In this document: positions 14,751 through 20,511 of the stretch, in pieces
How positions within the stretch are numbered: the stretch's first letter is position 1
How the letters are laid out: every line of letters begins with the position of its first letter
Assembly (NCBI GenBank): GCA_964481435.1
Contig: CAYZTH010000002.1
Coordinates: 1-36,846 of the forward strand
Origin: JAPLYB01 sp964481435
Lineage (GTDB): Archaea; Nanobdellota; Nanobdellia; Pacearchaeales; UBA284
Reading direction: 5' to 3'
Length of the DNA stretch: 36,846 bases
Notes under the pieces: generated by a model
What the model was told of the DNA's origin: nothing
What the model saw: the letters and a program-made list of their open reading frames with translations, nothing else
The model's database searches: none
Position numbers and translations under genes: made by a program

Positions 14751-16547
14751 ATGAAGATTACAAGAAAAGAGCTGATAAGCCAGTACTTGAGTTTTTTCAA
14801 GCTCAAGAAGCATGCAGTAGTCCCTAACGCAAGCCTTATTCCTGAAAATGATCCAACTGTCCTTTTCACAACTGCAGGGATGCATCCCTTAGTTCCTTAT
14901 ATCTTGGGACAGCAACATCCCCTAGGAAAGAGACTTGTTGGTGTTCAGAGATGTATCAGAACAGGCGATATAGAAGAAGTGGGAGATGCATTTCATCATA
15001 CTTTCTTTGAAATGCTAGGAAATTGGGCACTAGGAGATTACTGGAAGTCCGAGGCTATCAAGATGAGTTATGATTTTTTGACAGAAGTTCTTCAGATTCC
15101 CACAGAGAAGTTATCTATTTCATGCTTCAAGGGAGACGATGATGCTCCACGAGATGATGAGAGTGCAAAGATATGGGAGAGCTTAGGAATTGATGAGAAG
15201 AAAATTATTTTTCTTGGAAAAGACAAGAACTGGTGGGGACCAGCTGGAAAGACAGGGCCTTGTGGACCAGATACAGAAATGCATGTCTATGTTGGCCTAG
15301 GTAAACCTAAACCTGGTTCGAATGCTGAAAAAAATGAAAAAGAGTGGTGCGAGATATGGAATGATGTTTTTGTTCAGTATAATAAAACTAAAGATGGAAA
15401 GTTTGAGCATATTGACAGAAAAGTAATAGATACTGGAATGGGTGTTGAGAGGGTCTTAACTGTTCTCAATGGCTTGAAAGATAATTATCTCACTGATATC
15501 TTTCAACCTGCAATAAAAGAGCTTGAAAAGTTGTGTGATAAGCACTATGGCTTTAATCAAGACCACACCAGGATGATGAGAATCATTGTTGATCATATCA
15601 GGGCAGCTGTTTTTATCTTAAATGAGAACACTGTTCCAAGCAATGTTGAACAGGGCTATGTTCTAAGGAGACTAATAAGAAGAGCAATAAGATTCGGCCT
15701 TAGACTTGGAATCGAAGGAAAGCTCTGTAAAAGACTTGCGAAGATATTTATTGATTTCTATAAAGAGGACTATAAAGAATTCAAGAACACTGAGAGCTTT
15801 ATCCTTGAGGAGATTGAAAAAGAAGAAATAAAATTTAAAGAAACACTGGATAAAGGAATCAAAGAATTTGAGAACATTATATCCGAGAGAAAAGCAAGAA
15901 AATTGAGTGGAGAGGACTCATTCTTACTCTATCAGAGCTTTGGATTTCCATTTGAAATCACAAAAGACCTATGTAGTGAGAGAGGAATCAAAATAGATGA
16001 AGATGAATTTAATGAAGAACTTGAGAAGCACCAAAAATTATCGAGACAATCTAGCCAGGGAAAATTCAAATCAGGCTTAGCTGATGATTCAGAAGAAACA
16101 ACAAAACTTCATACTGCAACTCACTTGCTAAATCAAGCACTTAGAGAAGTTCTGCAAGAAGATATTCAGCAACGAGGTTCAAACATAACCCCTGAAAGAC
16201 TAAGGTTTGATTTTAATTTTGAGAGAAAATTAACAGACAAAGAGCTCAAGGAAATTGAAGACATTGTCAATAAGAAGATTTCCGAAGGCATGGATGTCAA
16301 GAGAGAGGAAATGTCTGTTGATGATGCTCTGAAGAAAGGAGCCCAGGCTGTCTTCAAAGAAAGATACGGAGATAAAGTTTCAGTCTATACTATCTGTGAT
16401 AAAGATAAAAAATCAAAACACTTTTCATGCGAGATTTGCGCTGGACCTCATGTCAATAACTTGAAAGAACTAGGACATTTTAGAATTCTTAAAGAGGAAG
16501 CTGTTGCAGCCGGGGTCAGAAGGATTAAGGCTGTGCTTGAGAGCTAG
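14751..16547 (+). CDS. alaS: Alanyl-tRNA synthetase, bacterial-type, lacking C-Ala domain
   Basis: 598 residues. Catalytic class II domain at the N-terminus (NDPTVLFTTAGMHPLVP, RCIRTGDIEEVG, HHTFFEMLGNWALGDYW). The wording is bacterial rather than archaeal. The tRNA-recognition helices are followed by the editing domain with zinc ligands HTATH (about residue 453) and CEICAGPH (about 560). The protein stops right after GVRRIKAVLES, so the C-terminal dimerising C-Ala/DHHA1 domain of the usual 850-900-residue enzyme is absent. The TATA element TTTTAAAAAC lies about 26 nt upstream, suggesting a leaderless mRNA. Charging and editing should be intact; hairpin element C lies 20 nt after the stop. 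Confidence 0.95.
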   Translation: MKITRKELISQYLSFFKLKKHAVVPNASLIPENDPTVLFTTAGMHPLVPYILGQQHPLGKRLVGVQRCIRTGDIEEVGDAFHHTFFEMLGNWALGDYWKSEAIKMSYDFLTEVLQIPTEKLSISCFKGDDDAPRDDESAKIWESLGIDEKKIIFLGKDKNWWGPAGKTGPCGPDTEMHVYVGLGKPKPGSNAEKNEKEWCEIWNDVFVQYNKTKDGKFEHIDRKVIDTGMGVERVLTVLNGLKDNYLTDIFQPAIKELEKLCDKHYGFNQDHTRMMRIIVDHIRAAVFILNENTVPSNVEQGYVLRRLIRRAIRFGLRLGIEGKLCKRLAKIFIDFYKEDYKEFKNTESFILEEIEKEEIKFKETLDKGIKEFENIISERKARKLSGEDSFLLYQSFGFPFEITKDLCSERGIKIDEDEFNEELEKHQKLSRQSSQGKFKSGLADDSEETTKLHTATHLLNQALREVLQEDIQQRGSNITPERLRFDFNFERKLTDKELKEIEDIVNKKISEGMDVKREEMSVDDALKKGAQAVFKERYGDKVSVYTICDKDKKSKHFSCEICAGPHVNNLKELGHFRILKEEAVAAGVRRIKAVLES

Positions 16548-16567
16548 AGCATAAAATATTCTTCTTA

Positions 16568-16598
16568 ACAAGACGCGTTTGTGCTGAGGCAGTCTTGT
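16568..16598 (+). ncRNA. Intergenic hairpin with 7-nt one-sided bulge (element C)
   Basis: ACAAGAC (16568-16574) pairs perfectly with GTCTTGT (16592-16598). TGC (16582-16584) pairs with GCA (16589-16591) around a TGAG tetraloop. GCGTTTG (16575-16581) is unpaired on the 5' side only. It shares the tetraloop and flanking bases with element D but has different outer-stem bases at several positions. It lies between the convergent ends of alaS and the 16601-16858 gene, where it could also serve as a 3' end signal. Confidence 0.5.
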
Positions 16599-16600
16599 GT

Positions 16601-16858
16601 TTATTCCTTCTTCTCAATCTTCTCTTTCTTAGTTCTCTTTGGCAAGAACATTGCGAGAATCATGCATGCTAGGAATAGGAATAATAGGGGCCAAGCGACC
16701 CAGGCCGATAAAAGCTTGGCATTATTTGCGATTGTTGTTAAGAATATTAAGACAAGGGAGACAATCATAATAATAGATGAAGAATCTAGGACTAGCTTCT
16801 TCTTTGGCTTATCCTCTTTCTTTTCCTCTTTTTTATCGGGTTTCGTTGGATCTGGCAT
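16601..16858 (-). CDS. Small two-pass membrane protein
   Basis: 85 residues: a Lys/Glu/Pro-rich N-terminal tail (about 22 residues), two hydrophobic helices (about 28-44 and 51-71) and a Lys-rich end. No family recognised. The charge pattern places both termini on the cytoplasmic side. It is flanked by hairpin elements C (after its stop) and B (before its start), the only gene here so bracketed. A plus-strand ORF overlapping it lacks sensible composition and was set aside. Confidence 0.55.
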   Translation of the reverse strand: MPDPTKPDKKEEKKEDKPKKKLVLDSSSIIMIVSLVLIFLTTIANNAKLLSAWVAWPLLFLFLACMILAMFLPKRTKKEKIEKKE

Positions 16859-16891
16859 TTTTAATAAACAGGGTTATGTGTTAATAAATCT

Positions 16892-16927
16892 TTCAGCCAC
16901 AACGTTGTGCCTTTAGGCATGGCTGAA
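16892..16927 (+). ncRNA. Intergenic hairpin with 8-nt one-sided bulge (element B)
   Basis: TTCAGCC (16892-16898) pairs perfectly with GGCTGAA (16921-16927). GTGCC (16907-16911) pairs with GGCAT (16916-16920, one G-U) around loop TTTA. ACAACGTT (16899-16906) is unpaired on the 5' side only. CAACGTTGT spanning the bulge and inner stem is identical to that in element A although every stem differs. It lies upstream of the 16601-16858 gene. Confidence 0.55.
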
Positions 16928-16973
16928 CTAATTATCTTTTAATTTAGATATAAAGATGATTTGGGTGTTCTTC

Positions 16974-17579
16974 TTAACAATTGCTACAGGTTGCTGTGCA
17001 CTCTTCAGTTCTCATGTGCTGGCAGTCATAGTTCAAGATGACTTGAAAGCCGTCTGTACTTCCTGCTTTTACAATCCCCAAGTCTGTTTGGGATGAAACT
17101 TCCTCGGCTATACAAGTAACTCTAACATCATAGGCATCTACTGAACCTGTATTTGTAACTCCACCATCAACTCTACCAAAACAGCCCGTAGTACCCCCTA
17201 TTTGATTGACCATTTGATGAAATGTTCTTAGAGATGCTCTTTCGGGAGTATTTGTCTGAGTTTTCTGTGTTGGTGTCTGAGCAGATGATTGAGGATTAGT
17301 TGCCTGTGTGATTTGAGTCTGAACTCTTGAAAGAACAGTGCTTGTTTCAGTAGTATTTTCCCTAGAAAATAGGATATAAGACAGAAGGACAGCTATGGCT
17401 ACGATAGCTAATATAATCACTAATCTTGGTGTGGTTGGGAGCCTTATGCCGTGTCTTCGCATTTCTTTATTGACTGTATGCTTTACTATGTCCAGGTTTT
17501 TGACCTTTTCATAGCTCTTTCCACACTTGTGGCACTTATCCCCTATAAGCCTTGAGCCACATCTTTGGCAATATTGCAT
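16974..17579 (-). CDS. Zinc-ribbon membrane protein with extracytoplasmic domain
   Basis: 201 residues. The N-terminal zinc ribbon is YCQRCGSRLIGDKCHKCGK (Cys pairs at about 4/7 and 16/19). A basic linker leads to one membrane helix (about 52-70), then a Ser/Thr/Gln-rich stalk (about 75-115) and a C-terminal domain. In that domain VTNTGSVDAYDVRVTCIAEE and later lines resemble FxLYD/CARDB-like beta-sandwich domains. Six or so Cys residues in the outer domain, including a terminal TCSNC, may form disulfides. The topology is cytoplasmic zinc ribbon with the beta domain outside. Function unknown. Confidence 0.65.
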   Translation of the reverse strand: MQYCQRCGSRLIGDKCHKCGKSYEKVKNLDIVKHTVNKEMRRHGIRLPTTPRLVIILAIVAIAVLLSYILFSRENTTETSTVLSRVQTQITQATNPQSSAQTPTQKTQTNTPERASLRTFHQMVNQIGGTTGCFGRVDGGVTNTGSVDAYDVRVTCIAEEVSSQTDLGIVKAGSTDGFQVILNYDCQHMRTEECTATCSNC

Positions 17580-17786
17580 TCTTTTTGGAGTTAGTTTGAA
17601 CTTAAAAACCTAACTATAAGGGGTATAACCAGTAGATAGGGCCCATATGTATATTATAAGATTGTGGCTAGTCAATTATTTTGACCTCATTTTTAAGAAG
17701 AGTTTTGAAAGAATTCACTCTCTTAATACCTAATAAACATCATTATAGACTGATTCAATTCCAGATTCTAGAAGTCACTAGTATGC

Positions 17787-18059
17787 TTATTCAAGACTCA
17801 TGGTCATGAGTATATCGTTTGATTCATCCATAACCTTCTGCATTATCTTCTTATCAGGCATATCCATGAACTCTTCTTTATACTTCAATGCCTTACTTGC
17901 TGCGGCCATAGCACCTATCTTCTCCTGGGCCTTAACTTTCATCTCATTCATTACATATTGCAGAATCTCTTCTTGATCTGCTCTTGGGTTTATTTTCTTG
18001 TAGTTAAGTGCTTTTGATGCAGCAGACATCATAGCTATCTTTATTTTTTCGTCAGACAT
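17787..18059 (-). CDS. Small helical protein with internal duplication
   Basis: 90 residues from ATG 18059, preceded by AAAAAAGGGAGAAA; an upstream in-frame ATG at 18113 would add a leader with no ribosome binding site. The sequence is two copies of one unit: KIKIAMMSAASKALNYKK...EEILQYVMNE and EKIGAMAAASKALKYKEE...KKIMQKVMDE, about 40 residues each. Both halves are helical with the shared core AASKAL-YK. No family recognised; possibly a small structural or DNA-associated protein. An inverted repeat, AATGTTTT with AAAACATT, at 18089-18114 encloses its TATA element. Confidence 0.6.
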   Translation of the reverse strand: MSDEKIKIAMMSAASKALNYKKINPRADQEEILQYVMNEMKVKAQEKIGAMAAASKALKYKEEFMDMPDKKIMQKVMDESNDILMTMSLE

Positions 18060-18088
18060 TTTCTCTCCCTTTTTTAAGTATACCTTTA

Positions 18089-18114
18089 AATGTTTTAACA
18101 CCTTTAAAAACATT
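18089..18114. promoter_or_regulatory. Inverted repeat around the TATA box of the 17787-18059 gene
   Basis: AATGTTTT (18089-18096) and AAAACATT (18107-18114) are perfect 8-nt complements with a 10-nt spacer. A minus-strand TTTTTAAAGG TATA element falls across the right arm and spacer. Possible repressor site. Confidence 0.35.
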
Positions 18115-18166
18115 ATGGAACTCGAGTAGAGGTATTATTTTCCTTTGATTTGTAAGAGAACTGATA

Positions 18167-18196
18167 ATTTTTATACACACGAATGTGTATAAAAAT
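18167..18196. promoter_or_regulatory. 13-bp perfect palindrome upstream of the Fic/RHH pair
   Basis: ATTTTTATACACA (18167-18179) and TGTGTATAAAAAT (18184-18196) are perfect complements with a 4-base CGAA centre. The palindrome ends about 10 nt before the TATA element ATTTAAATAC (about 18204-18213), in the upstream promoter position for genes starting at 18232. Likely operator for autoregulation by the ribbon-helix-helix protein; as RNA it would also be a stable hairpin. Confidence 0.6.
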
Positions 18197-18231
18197 AGAA
18201 GGATTTAAATACTTGAAAACTGTAACTTTCT

Positions 18232-18567
18232 ATGTTACTAAGTAAAAAATCAATAATAGGTATAAATGAAGAATTTGACAAAGGTCATGTCGTAAATGAG
18301 AATAGTCTAGAGTATGCTCTTGAACTAGCCAGAAAATCAGAAAACTGGCTAAAGTCCCTAGCTGTCTTAGTAAGGGCCATACTTATTGACCATATTTTTG
18401 AAGATGGAAACAAAAGAACTGCTGCTGCAGTTATTGTGTCCTGGCTAGAGATGGAAAACCTGCATGGAGATATGGACCAGATAAATCGATTGATTGTCAA
18501 GATACTCAAAAAGAATATAACCAGCTTAAATGAGATAATGGAGCTAATAAAAAATGCAACAGAATAA
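18232..18567 (+). CDS. Fic/Doc-like toxin
   Basis: 111 residues, a minimal Fic fold. The active-site motif HIFEDGNKRTAAA (about residues 60-72) fits HxFx(D/E)GN(K/G)R with the catalytic His. As in phage P1 Doc, Ile follows the His and Lys takes the place of Gly after Asn; in Doc this form phosphorylates elongation factor Tu rather than AMPylating targets. The helix before it (WLKSLAVLVRAILID) is typical. No autoinhibitory (S/T)xxxE(G/N) helix is evident. The start is leaderless, about 23 nt after the TATA centre. It overlaps the downstream gene by 14 nt. A toxin role is inferred from the pairing. Confidence 0.8.
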   Translation: MLLSKKSIIGINEEFDKGHVVNENSLEYALELARKSENWLKSLAVLVRAILIDHIFEDGNKRTAAAVIVSWLEMENLHGDMDQINRLIVKILKKNITSLNEIMELIKNATE

Positions 18568-18829
18568 AAAACAAGATTTTGGAAAAGATGATAAAAAGTT
18601 TTTGGAAACTGCGAAAAGAATCATCAAACAAAATCCAGAGATGTTTGAAGCTTTGATGGAGTTTGAAAGAACAAAGAAACTTCCTAAACTGACAAGAAAA
18701 GAAAGAATAAATGTTACTATAGACTCTAGACTTCTAAGAAAATTCAAGGATTACTGCAAGAAAAACAATAAAGTCATGTCAAAGTTATTTGAAAGTTATA
18801 TAAAAAAGGAACTGGGGATGAAGAACTAG
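18554..18829 (+). CDS. Probable ribbon-helix-helix antitoxin partner of the Fic protein
   Basis: 91 residues. The first half is charged and helical. Residues about 50-86 (RINVTIDSRLLRKFKDYCKKNNK then SKLFESYIKKEL) have the beta-strand plus two-helix pattern of ribbon-helix-helix DNA-binding proteins. The start lies inside the last codons of the Fic gene, so the two are translated together, toxin first. This differs from the Phd-type antitoxin that accompanies P1 Doc. The 18167-18196 palindrome is a natural binding site. Antitoxin function is inference. Confidence 0.65.
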   Translation: MQQNKKQDFGKDDKKFLETAKRIIKQNPEMFEALMEFERTKKLPKLTRKERINVTIDSRLLRKFKDYCKKNNKVMSKLFESYIKKELGMKN

Positions 18830-18841
18830 TTCTTCGTCTAT

Positions 18842-19258
18842 TTATTTCATATATCCTTTTCGAGTTCCATAAATAACTGTTGGGCCTACCACGAGTCCTA
18901 TGAGATTCGCAAAAATCAAAGATTCCAAGGGCTTGGGAGTTCCACCGAATTTATGCACTGAATAAAGGATTGTGTTGGCTACTGCCCAAGGAACTGCTGT
19001 AGCCAGAGTCCATGCTAGTACAGGATTTTTTATTTTTGAAAGATTTTGAGTGAGTTTTGAAATTGCGCTACTCATTAATAAATTATAAACCAAATTTCTT
19101 GAAGCTGCCTGGATTGCTTGATCAAAGCCAGCGCTATAATTGACCATAAATACATATGCTGAATTTACTGATGAAGTGACCAAGCCTATCCTTGGATTCA
19201 CCACAGAATAAACTGCTGTTTGAATTTTGTCGAGGAGAGATTCTTTCATCTTAATCAT
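18842..19258 (-). CDS. Small polytopic membrane protein
   Basis: 138 residues (ATG at 19258, or 19249 giving MKESLLDK). Three to four hydrophobic segments near residues 24-40, 55-70, 78-98 and 112-128, with small-residue-rich helices (LIGLVVGPTVIYGTRKGYMK). No known family is recognised, though the RNLVYN and GTPKPLES motifs suggest a conserved archaeal membrane family. The start overlaps by 8 nt the stop of the flavin reductase remnant upstream, so it was probably once the second gene of that operon. Confidence 0.6.
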   Translation of the reverse strand: MIKMKESLLDKIQTAVYSVVNPRIGLVTSSVNSAYVFMVNYSAGFDQAIQAASRNLVYNLLMSSAISKLTQNLSKIKNPVLAWTLATAVPWAVANTILYSVHKFGGTPKPLESLIFANLIGLVVGPTVIYGTRKGYMK

Positions 19259-19460
19259 CCTTGGCTATCAAAACCTTACCCTCTTCAAAGACTAAACCAG
19301 CATCATTTTCGAAAGAACCATAAAAATAATCTTTTCCTCTGTGCATAAGCCACTTAGGGTATTTATCATTTTGAACAACTGAAAGAACTTCGGCAATAAA
19401 CATTGTATGAGTTCCGACGCTCAGAGTTTGAATTGTCTTGCACTCCAGGCTTACTGGGGC
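19251..19460 (-). pseudogene. C-terminal remnant of a flavin reductase-like gene
   Basis: Reading leftward from 19460, an open frame of 69 codons gives APVSLECKTIQTLSVGTHT, MFIAEVLSVVQND and later RGKDYFYGSF. This matches the last third of FMN-binding split-barrel flavin reductases (family pattern P-V-x-L-E-C-K then G-x-H-x-x-F-I-x-E-V). A TAA at 19461-19463 closes the frame upstream, where the residues IKE just before it still fit the family, so the gene seems decayed rather than merely cut. No start codon precedes the conserved block. The N-terminal two thirds is absent from the window. Confidence 0.6.
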
Positions 19461-19522
19461 TTATTCTTTAATCGACCATATAACCTATCCCAGATACCTC
19501 TCGCTGATTTTCTAATGTCCAT
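19451..19522 (-). CDS. 23-codon ORF coupled to the AbrB-like gene, probably a fragment
   Basis: ATG at 19522 sits behind GGAGGTAAAG and overlaps the AbrB-like stop by 11 nt. It encodes MDIRKSARGIWDRLYGRLKN plus three residues and stops at 19451, inside the flavin reductase remnant. The coupling suggests a real second gene of an AbrB-led pair, perhaps a truncated toxin, cut off where the remnant begins. No family recognised. Confidence 0.3.
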   Translation of the reverse strand: MDIRKSARGIWDRLYGRLKNKPQ

Positions 19523-19703
19523 CTTTACCTCCCTCAATCTTTATTTCATTTACAGTTTCATCTTGTTCGAGAATATTGATTGTGATTTCGGCAATCGTGC
19601 CGGGCTTAAGATGAGATTCGAGAATTCGAGGAATAACTATGATAGACTGAGAACCATGTTTTGCTATCTTTTTTGTGATTGTGAACTTCTTGTTTTTATT
19701 CAT
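19512..19703 (-). CDS. AbrB/SpoVT-like DNA-binding protein
   Basis: 63 residues. ITKKIAKHGSQSIIVIPRILESHLKPGTIAEITI (about 9-42) follows the swapped-hairpin pattern of AbrB/MazE proteins: strand, G-S-x-S-I-I-V-I-P, helix, L-x-P-G, strand. It has a ribosome binding site GAGGTG about 14 nt before the ATG. Such small proteins are usually antitoxins or autoregulators. A partner gene is now only a 23-codon ORF overlapping its stop. The palindrome at 19771-19789 is a likely operator. Confidence 0.7.
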   Translation of the reverse strand: MNKNKKFTITKKIAKHGSQSIIVIPRILESHLKPGTIAEITINILEQDETVNEIKIEGGKDGH

Positions 19704-19750
19704 TCAAGTCTCCAATCACCTCTTGACTCGCTCTGTCTTGCTTCTATCCC

Positions 19751-19762
19751 GCCTAAATAGGC
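19751..19762 (-). promoter_or_regulatory. Short hairpin in the leader of the AbrB-like gene
   Basis: GCCTA (19751-19755) and TAGGC (19758-19762) are perfect complements with a two-base centre. It lies between the promoter palindrome and the ribosome binding site. Too short for a confident RNA function. Confidence 0.3.
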
Positions 19763-19770
19763 AAAAAGTA

Positions 19771-19789
19771 TATACATAAAATATGTATA
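19771..19789. promoter_or_regulatory. 8-bp palindrome in the AbrB-like promoter
   Basis: TATACATA (19771-19778) and TATGTATA (19782-19789) are perfect complements around AAA. The half-site TATACA is shared with the Fic promoter palindrome at 18167-18196. It overlaps the likely TATA region of the AbrB-like gene, 68 nt before its ATG. Confidence 0.5.
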
Positions 19790-19903
19790 AATTAGAATAT
19801 ACTGTTTTATAAAGCTTTCGCTTTGTAATCATTATTAAGTAACACAAAATAGGCTAAAGAAAGAAAAACTGGTTATTTGACAAAATTTCGTGCTTGCTAA
19901 AGT

Positions 19904-20173
19904 TTATTTCCTATATGCATTGTCATGATGATCGAAATTATCAAAGAGAAGCTCGTCTTTCCTTTTGTCAAATTGAAAAATCAGGACAAAAGAACCGATA
20001 TGGACTCTTTTTGAGTCTTTCATATCATGGCTTAAATTTTTATAATGATCAACATCTTGAGAATTCGCAATTTCTTCAATCTTCTTCAAAAGTTGATCAT
20101 AGAGGGCTTTATCTTTTTTTGACATTTTTGTAAGAATTTCATGTAATTTTTCACTTATCTTAATCGTGTACAT
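19904..20173 (-). CDS. RelE/ParE-superfamily toxin
   Basis: 89 residues from ATG 20173, preceded by GAGGGAAAG; longer readings start inside the antitoxin gene. The sequence YTIKISEKLHEILTKMSKKDKALYDQLLKKIEEI, then HYKNLSHDMKDSKRVHIGSFVLIFQFDKRKDELLFDNFDHHDNAYRK, fits archaeal RelE-type mRNA interferases: two N-terminal helices, a beta-sheet with basic and His residues, and the closing FDHHDNAY. The role would be ribosome-dependent mRNA cleavage, countered by the gene upstream, 26 nt away. Confidence 0.8.
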   Translation of the reverse strand: MYTIKISEKLHEILTKMSKKDKALYDQLLKKIEEIANSQDVDHYKNLSHDMKDSKRVHIGSFVLIFQFDKRKDELLFDNFDHHDNAYRK

Positions 20174-20199
20174 CTTTCCCTCTTTTCGATACTTCTTTT

Positions 20200-20436
20200 T
20201 TAACTTGTTGATTTTCTTAATTCTTCGACACAACTAAATTTGGCATATTTTCCTTTTCTTATTGTTTTCAATTCTTCAAGAAACTCCGGCTTTAGTTGAG
20301 ACTCAAGAAAATTTTCTTCATATACTTGAGTCATTAAAGCAACTGCTTCACTTTTGTTTTTCAGACCAAACTTTGCCTTAACTATGTTCAGAATCCTGTC
20401 TTCTCTCTCTCCGATGTTTATTATGTTTTGAACCAT
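20200..20436 (-). CDS. DUF2683-type antitoxin
   Basis: 78 residues from ATG 20436 (a TTG at 20442 adds two residues). It starts MVQNIINIGEREDRILNIVKAKFGLKNKSEAVALM, the pattern of archaeal DUF2683 proteins: a ribbon-helix-helix-like N-terminus that precedes RelE toxins. The C-terminal part (LKPEFLEELKTIRKGKYAKFSCVEELRKS) would wrap the toxin. Antitoxin first, toxin second is the usual order. The promoter carries a perfect palindrome at 20473-20491, likely bound by this protein. Confidence 0.75.
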   Translation of the reverse strand: MVQNIINIGEREDRILNIVKAKFGLKNKSEAVALMTQVYEENFLESQLKPEFLEELKTIRKGKYAKFSCVEELRKSTS

Positions 20437-20472
20437 TTTCAAATTATCTGATTTATAACTTTTAATTATAAT

Positions 20473-20491
20473 ATATAATGAAACATTATAT
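20473..20491. promoter_or_regulatory. 8-bp palindrome in the DUF2683/RelE promoter
   Basis: ATATAATG (20473-20480) and CATTATAT (20484-20491) are perfect complements around AAA. It overlaps the TATA region of the antitoxin gene, whose ATG is about 37 nt away. Probable autoregulatory operator. Its 8-3-8 layout matches the AbrB-like promoter palindrome. Confidence 0.55.
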
Positions 20492-20511
20492 TTAAAGGTT
20501 TCGGTTATAAT

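Noticed and set aside
16581..16916. Plus-strand 111-codon ORF over hairpins C and B
   Set aside because: It is the complement of the minus-strand two-pass membrane protein, whose composition (Lys/Glu tails, two clean helices) is far more protein-like.
9001..16927. Hairpin elements as integron attC sites or IS200/IS605 ends
   Set aside because: No attC core (GTTRRRY with its complement) and no integrase or Y1 transposase in the window. The stems differ completely, unlike copies of one transposon end.
19407..19760. Plus-strand 117-codon ORF
   Set aside because: It runs antisense to the AbrB-like gene and the flavin reductase remnant and has no family features or promoter.
19808..19830. AAAGC-TTTC-GCTTT hairpin downstream of the RelE gene region
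   Set aside because: A short isolated hairpin in AT-rich intergenic sequence with no repeat elsewhere; may be a terminator but unsupported.
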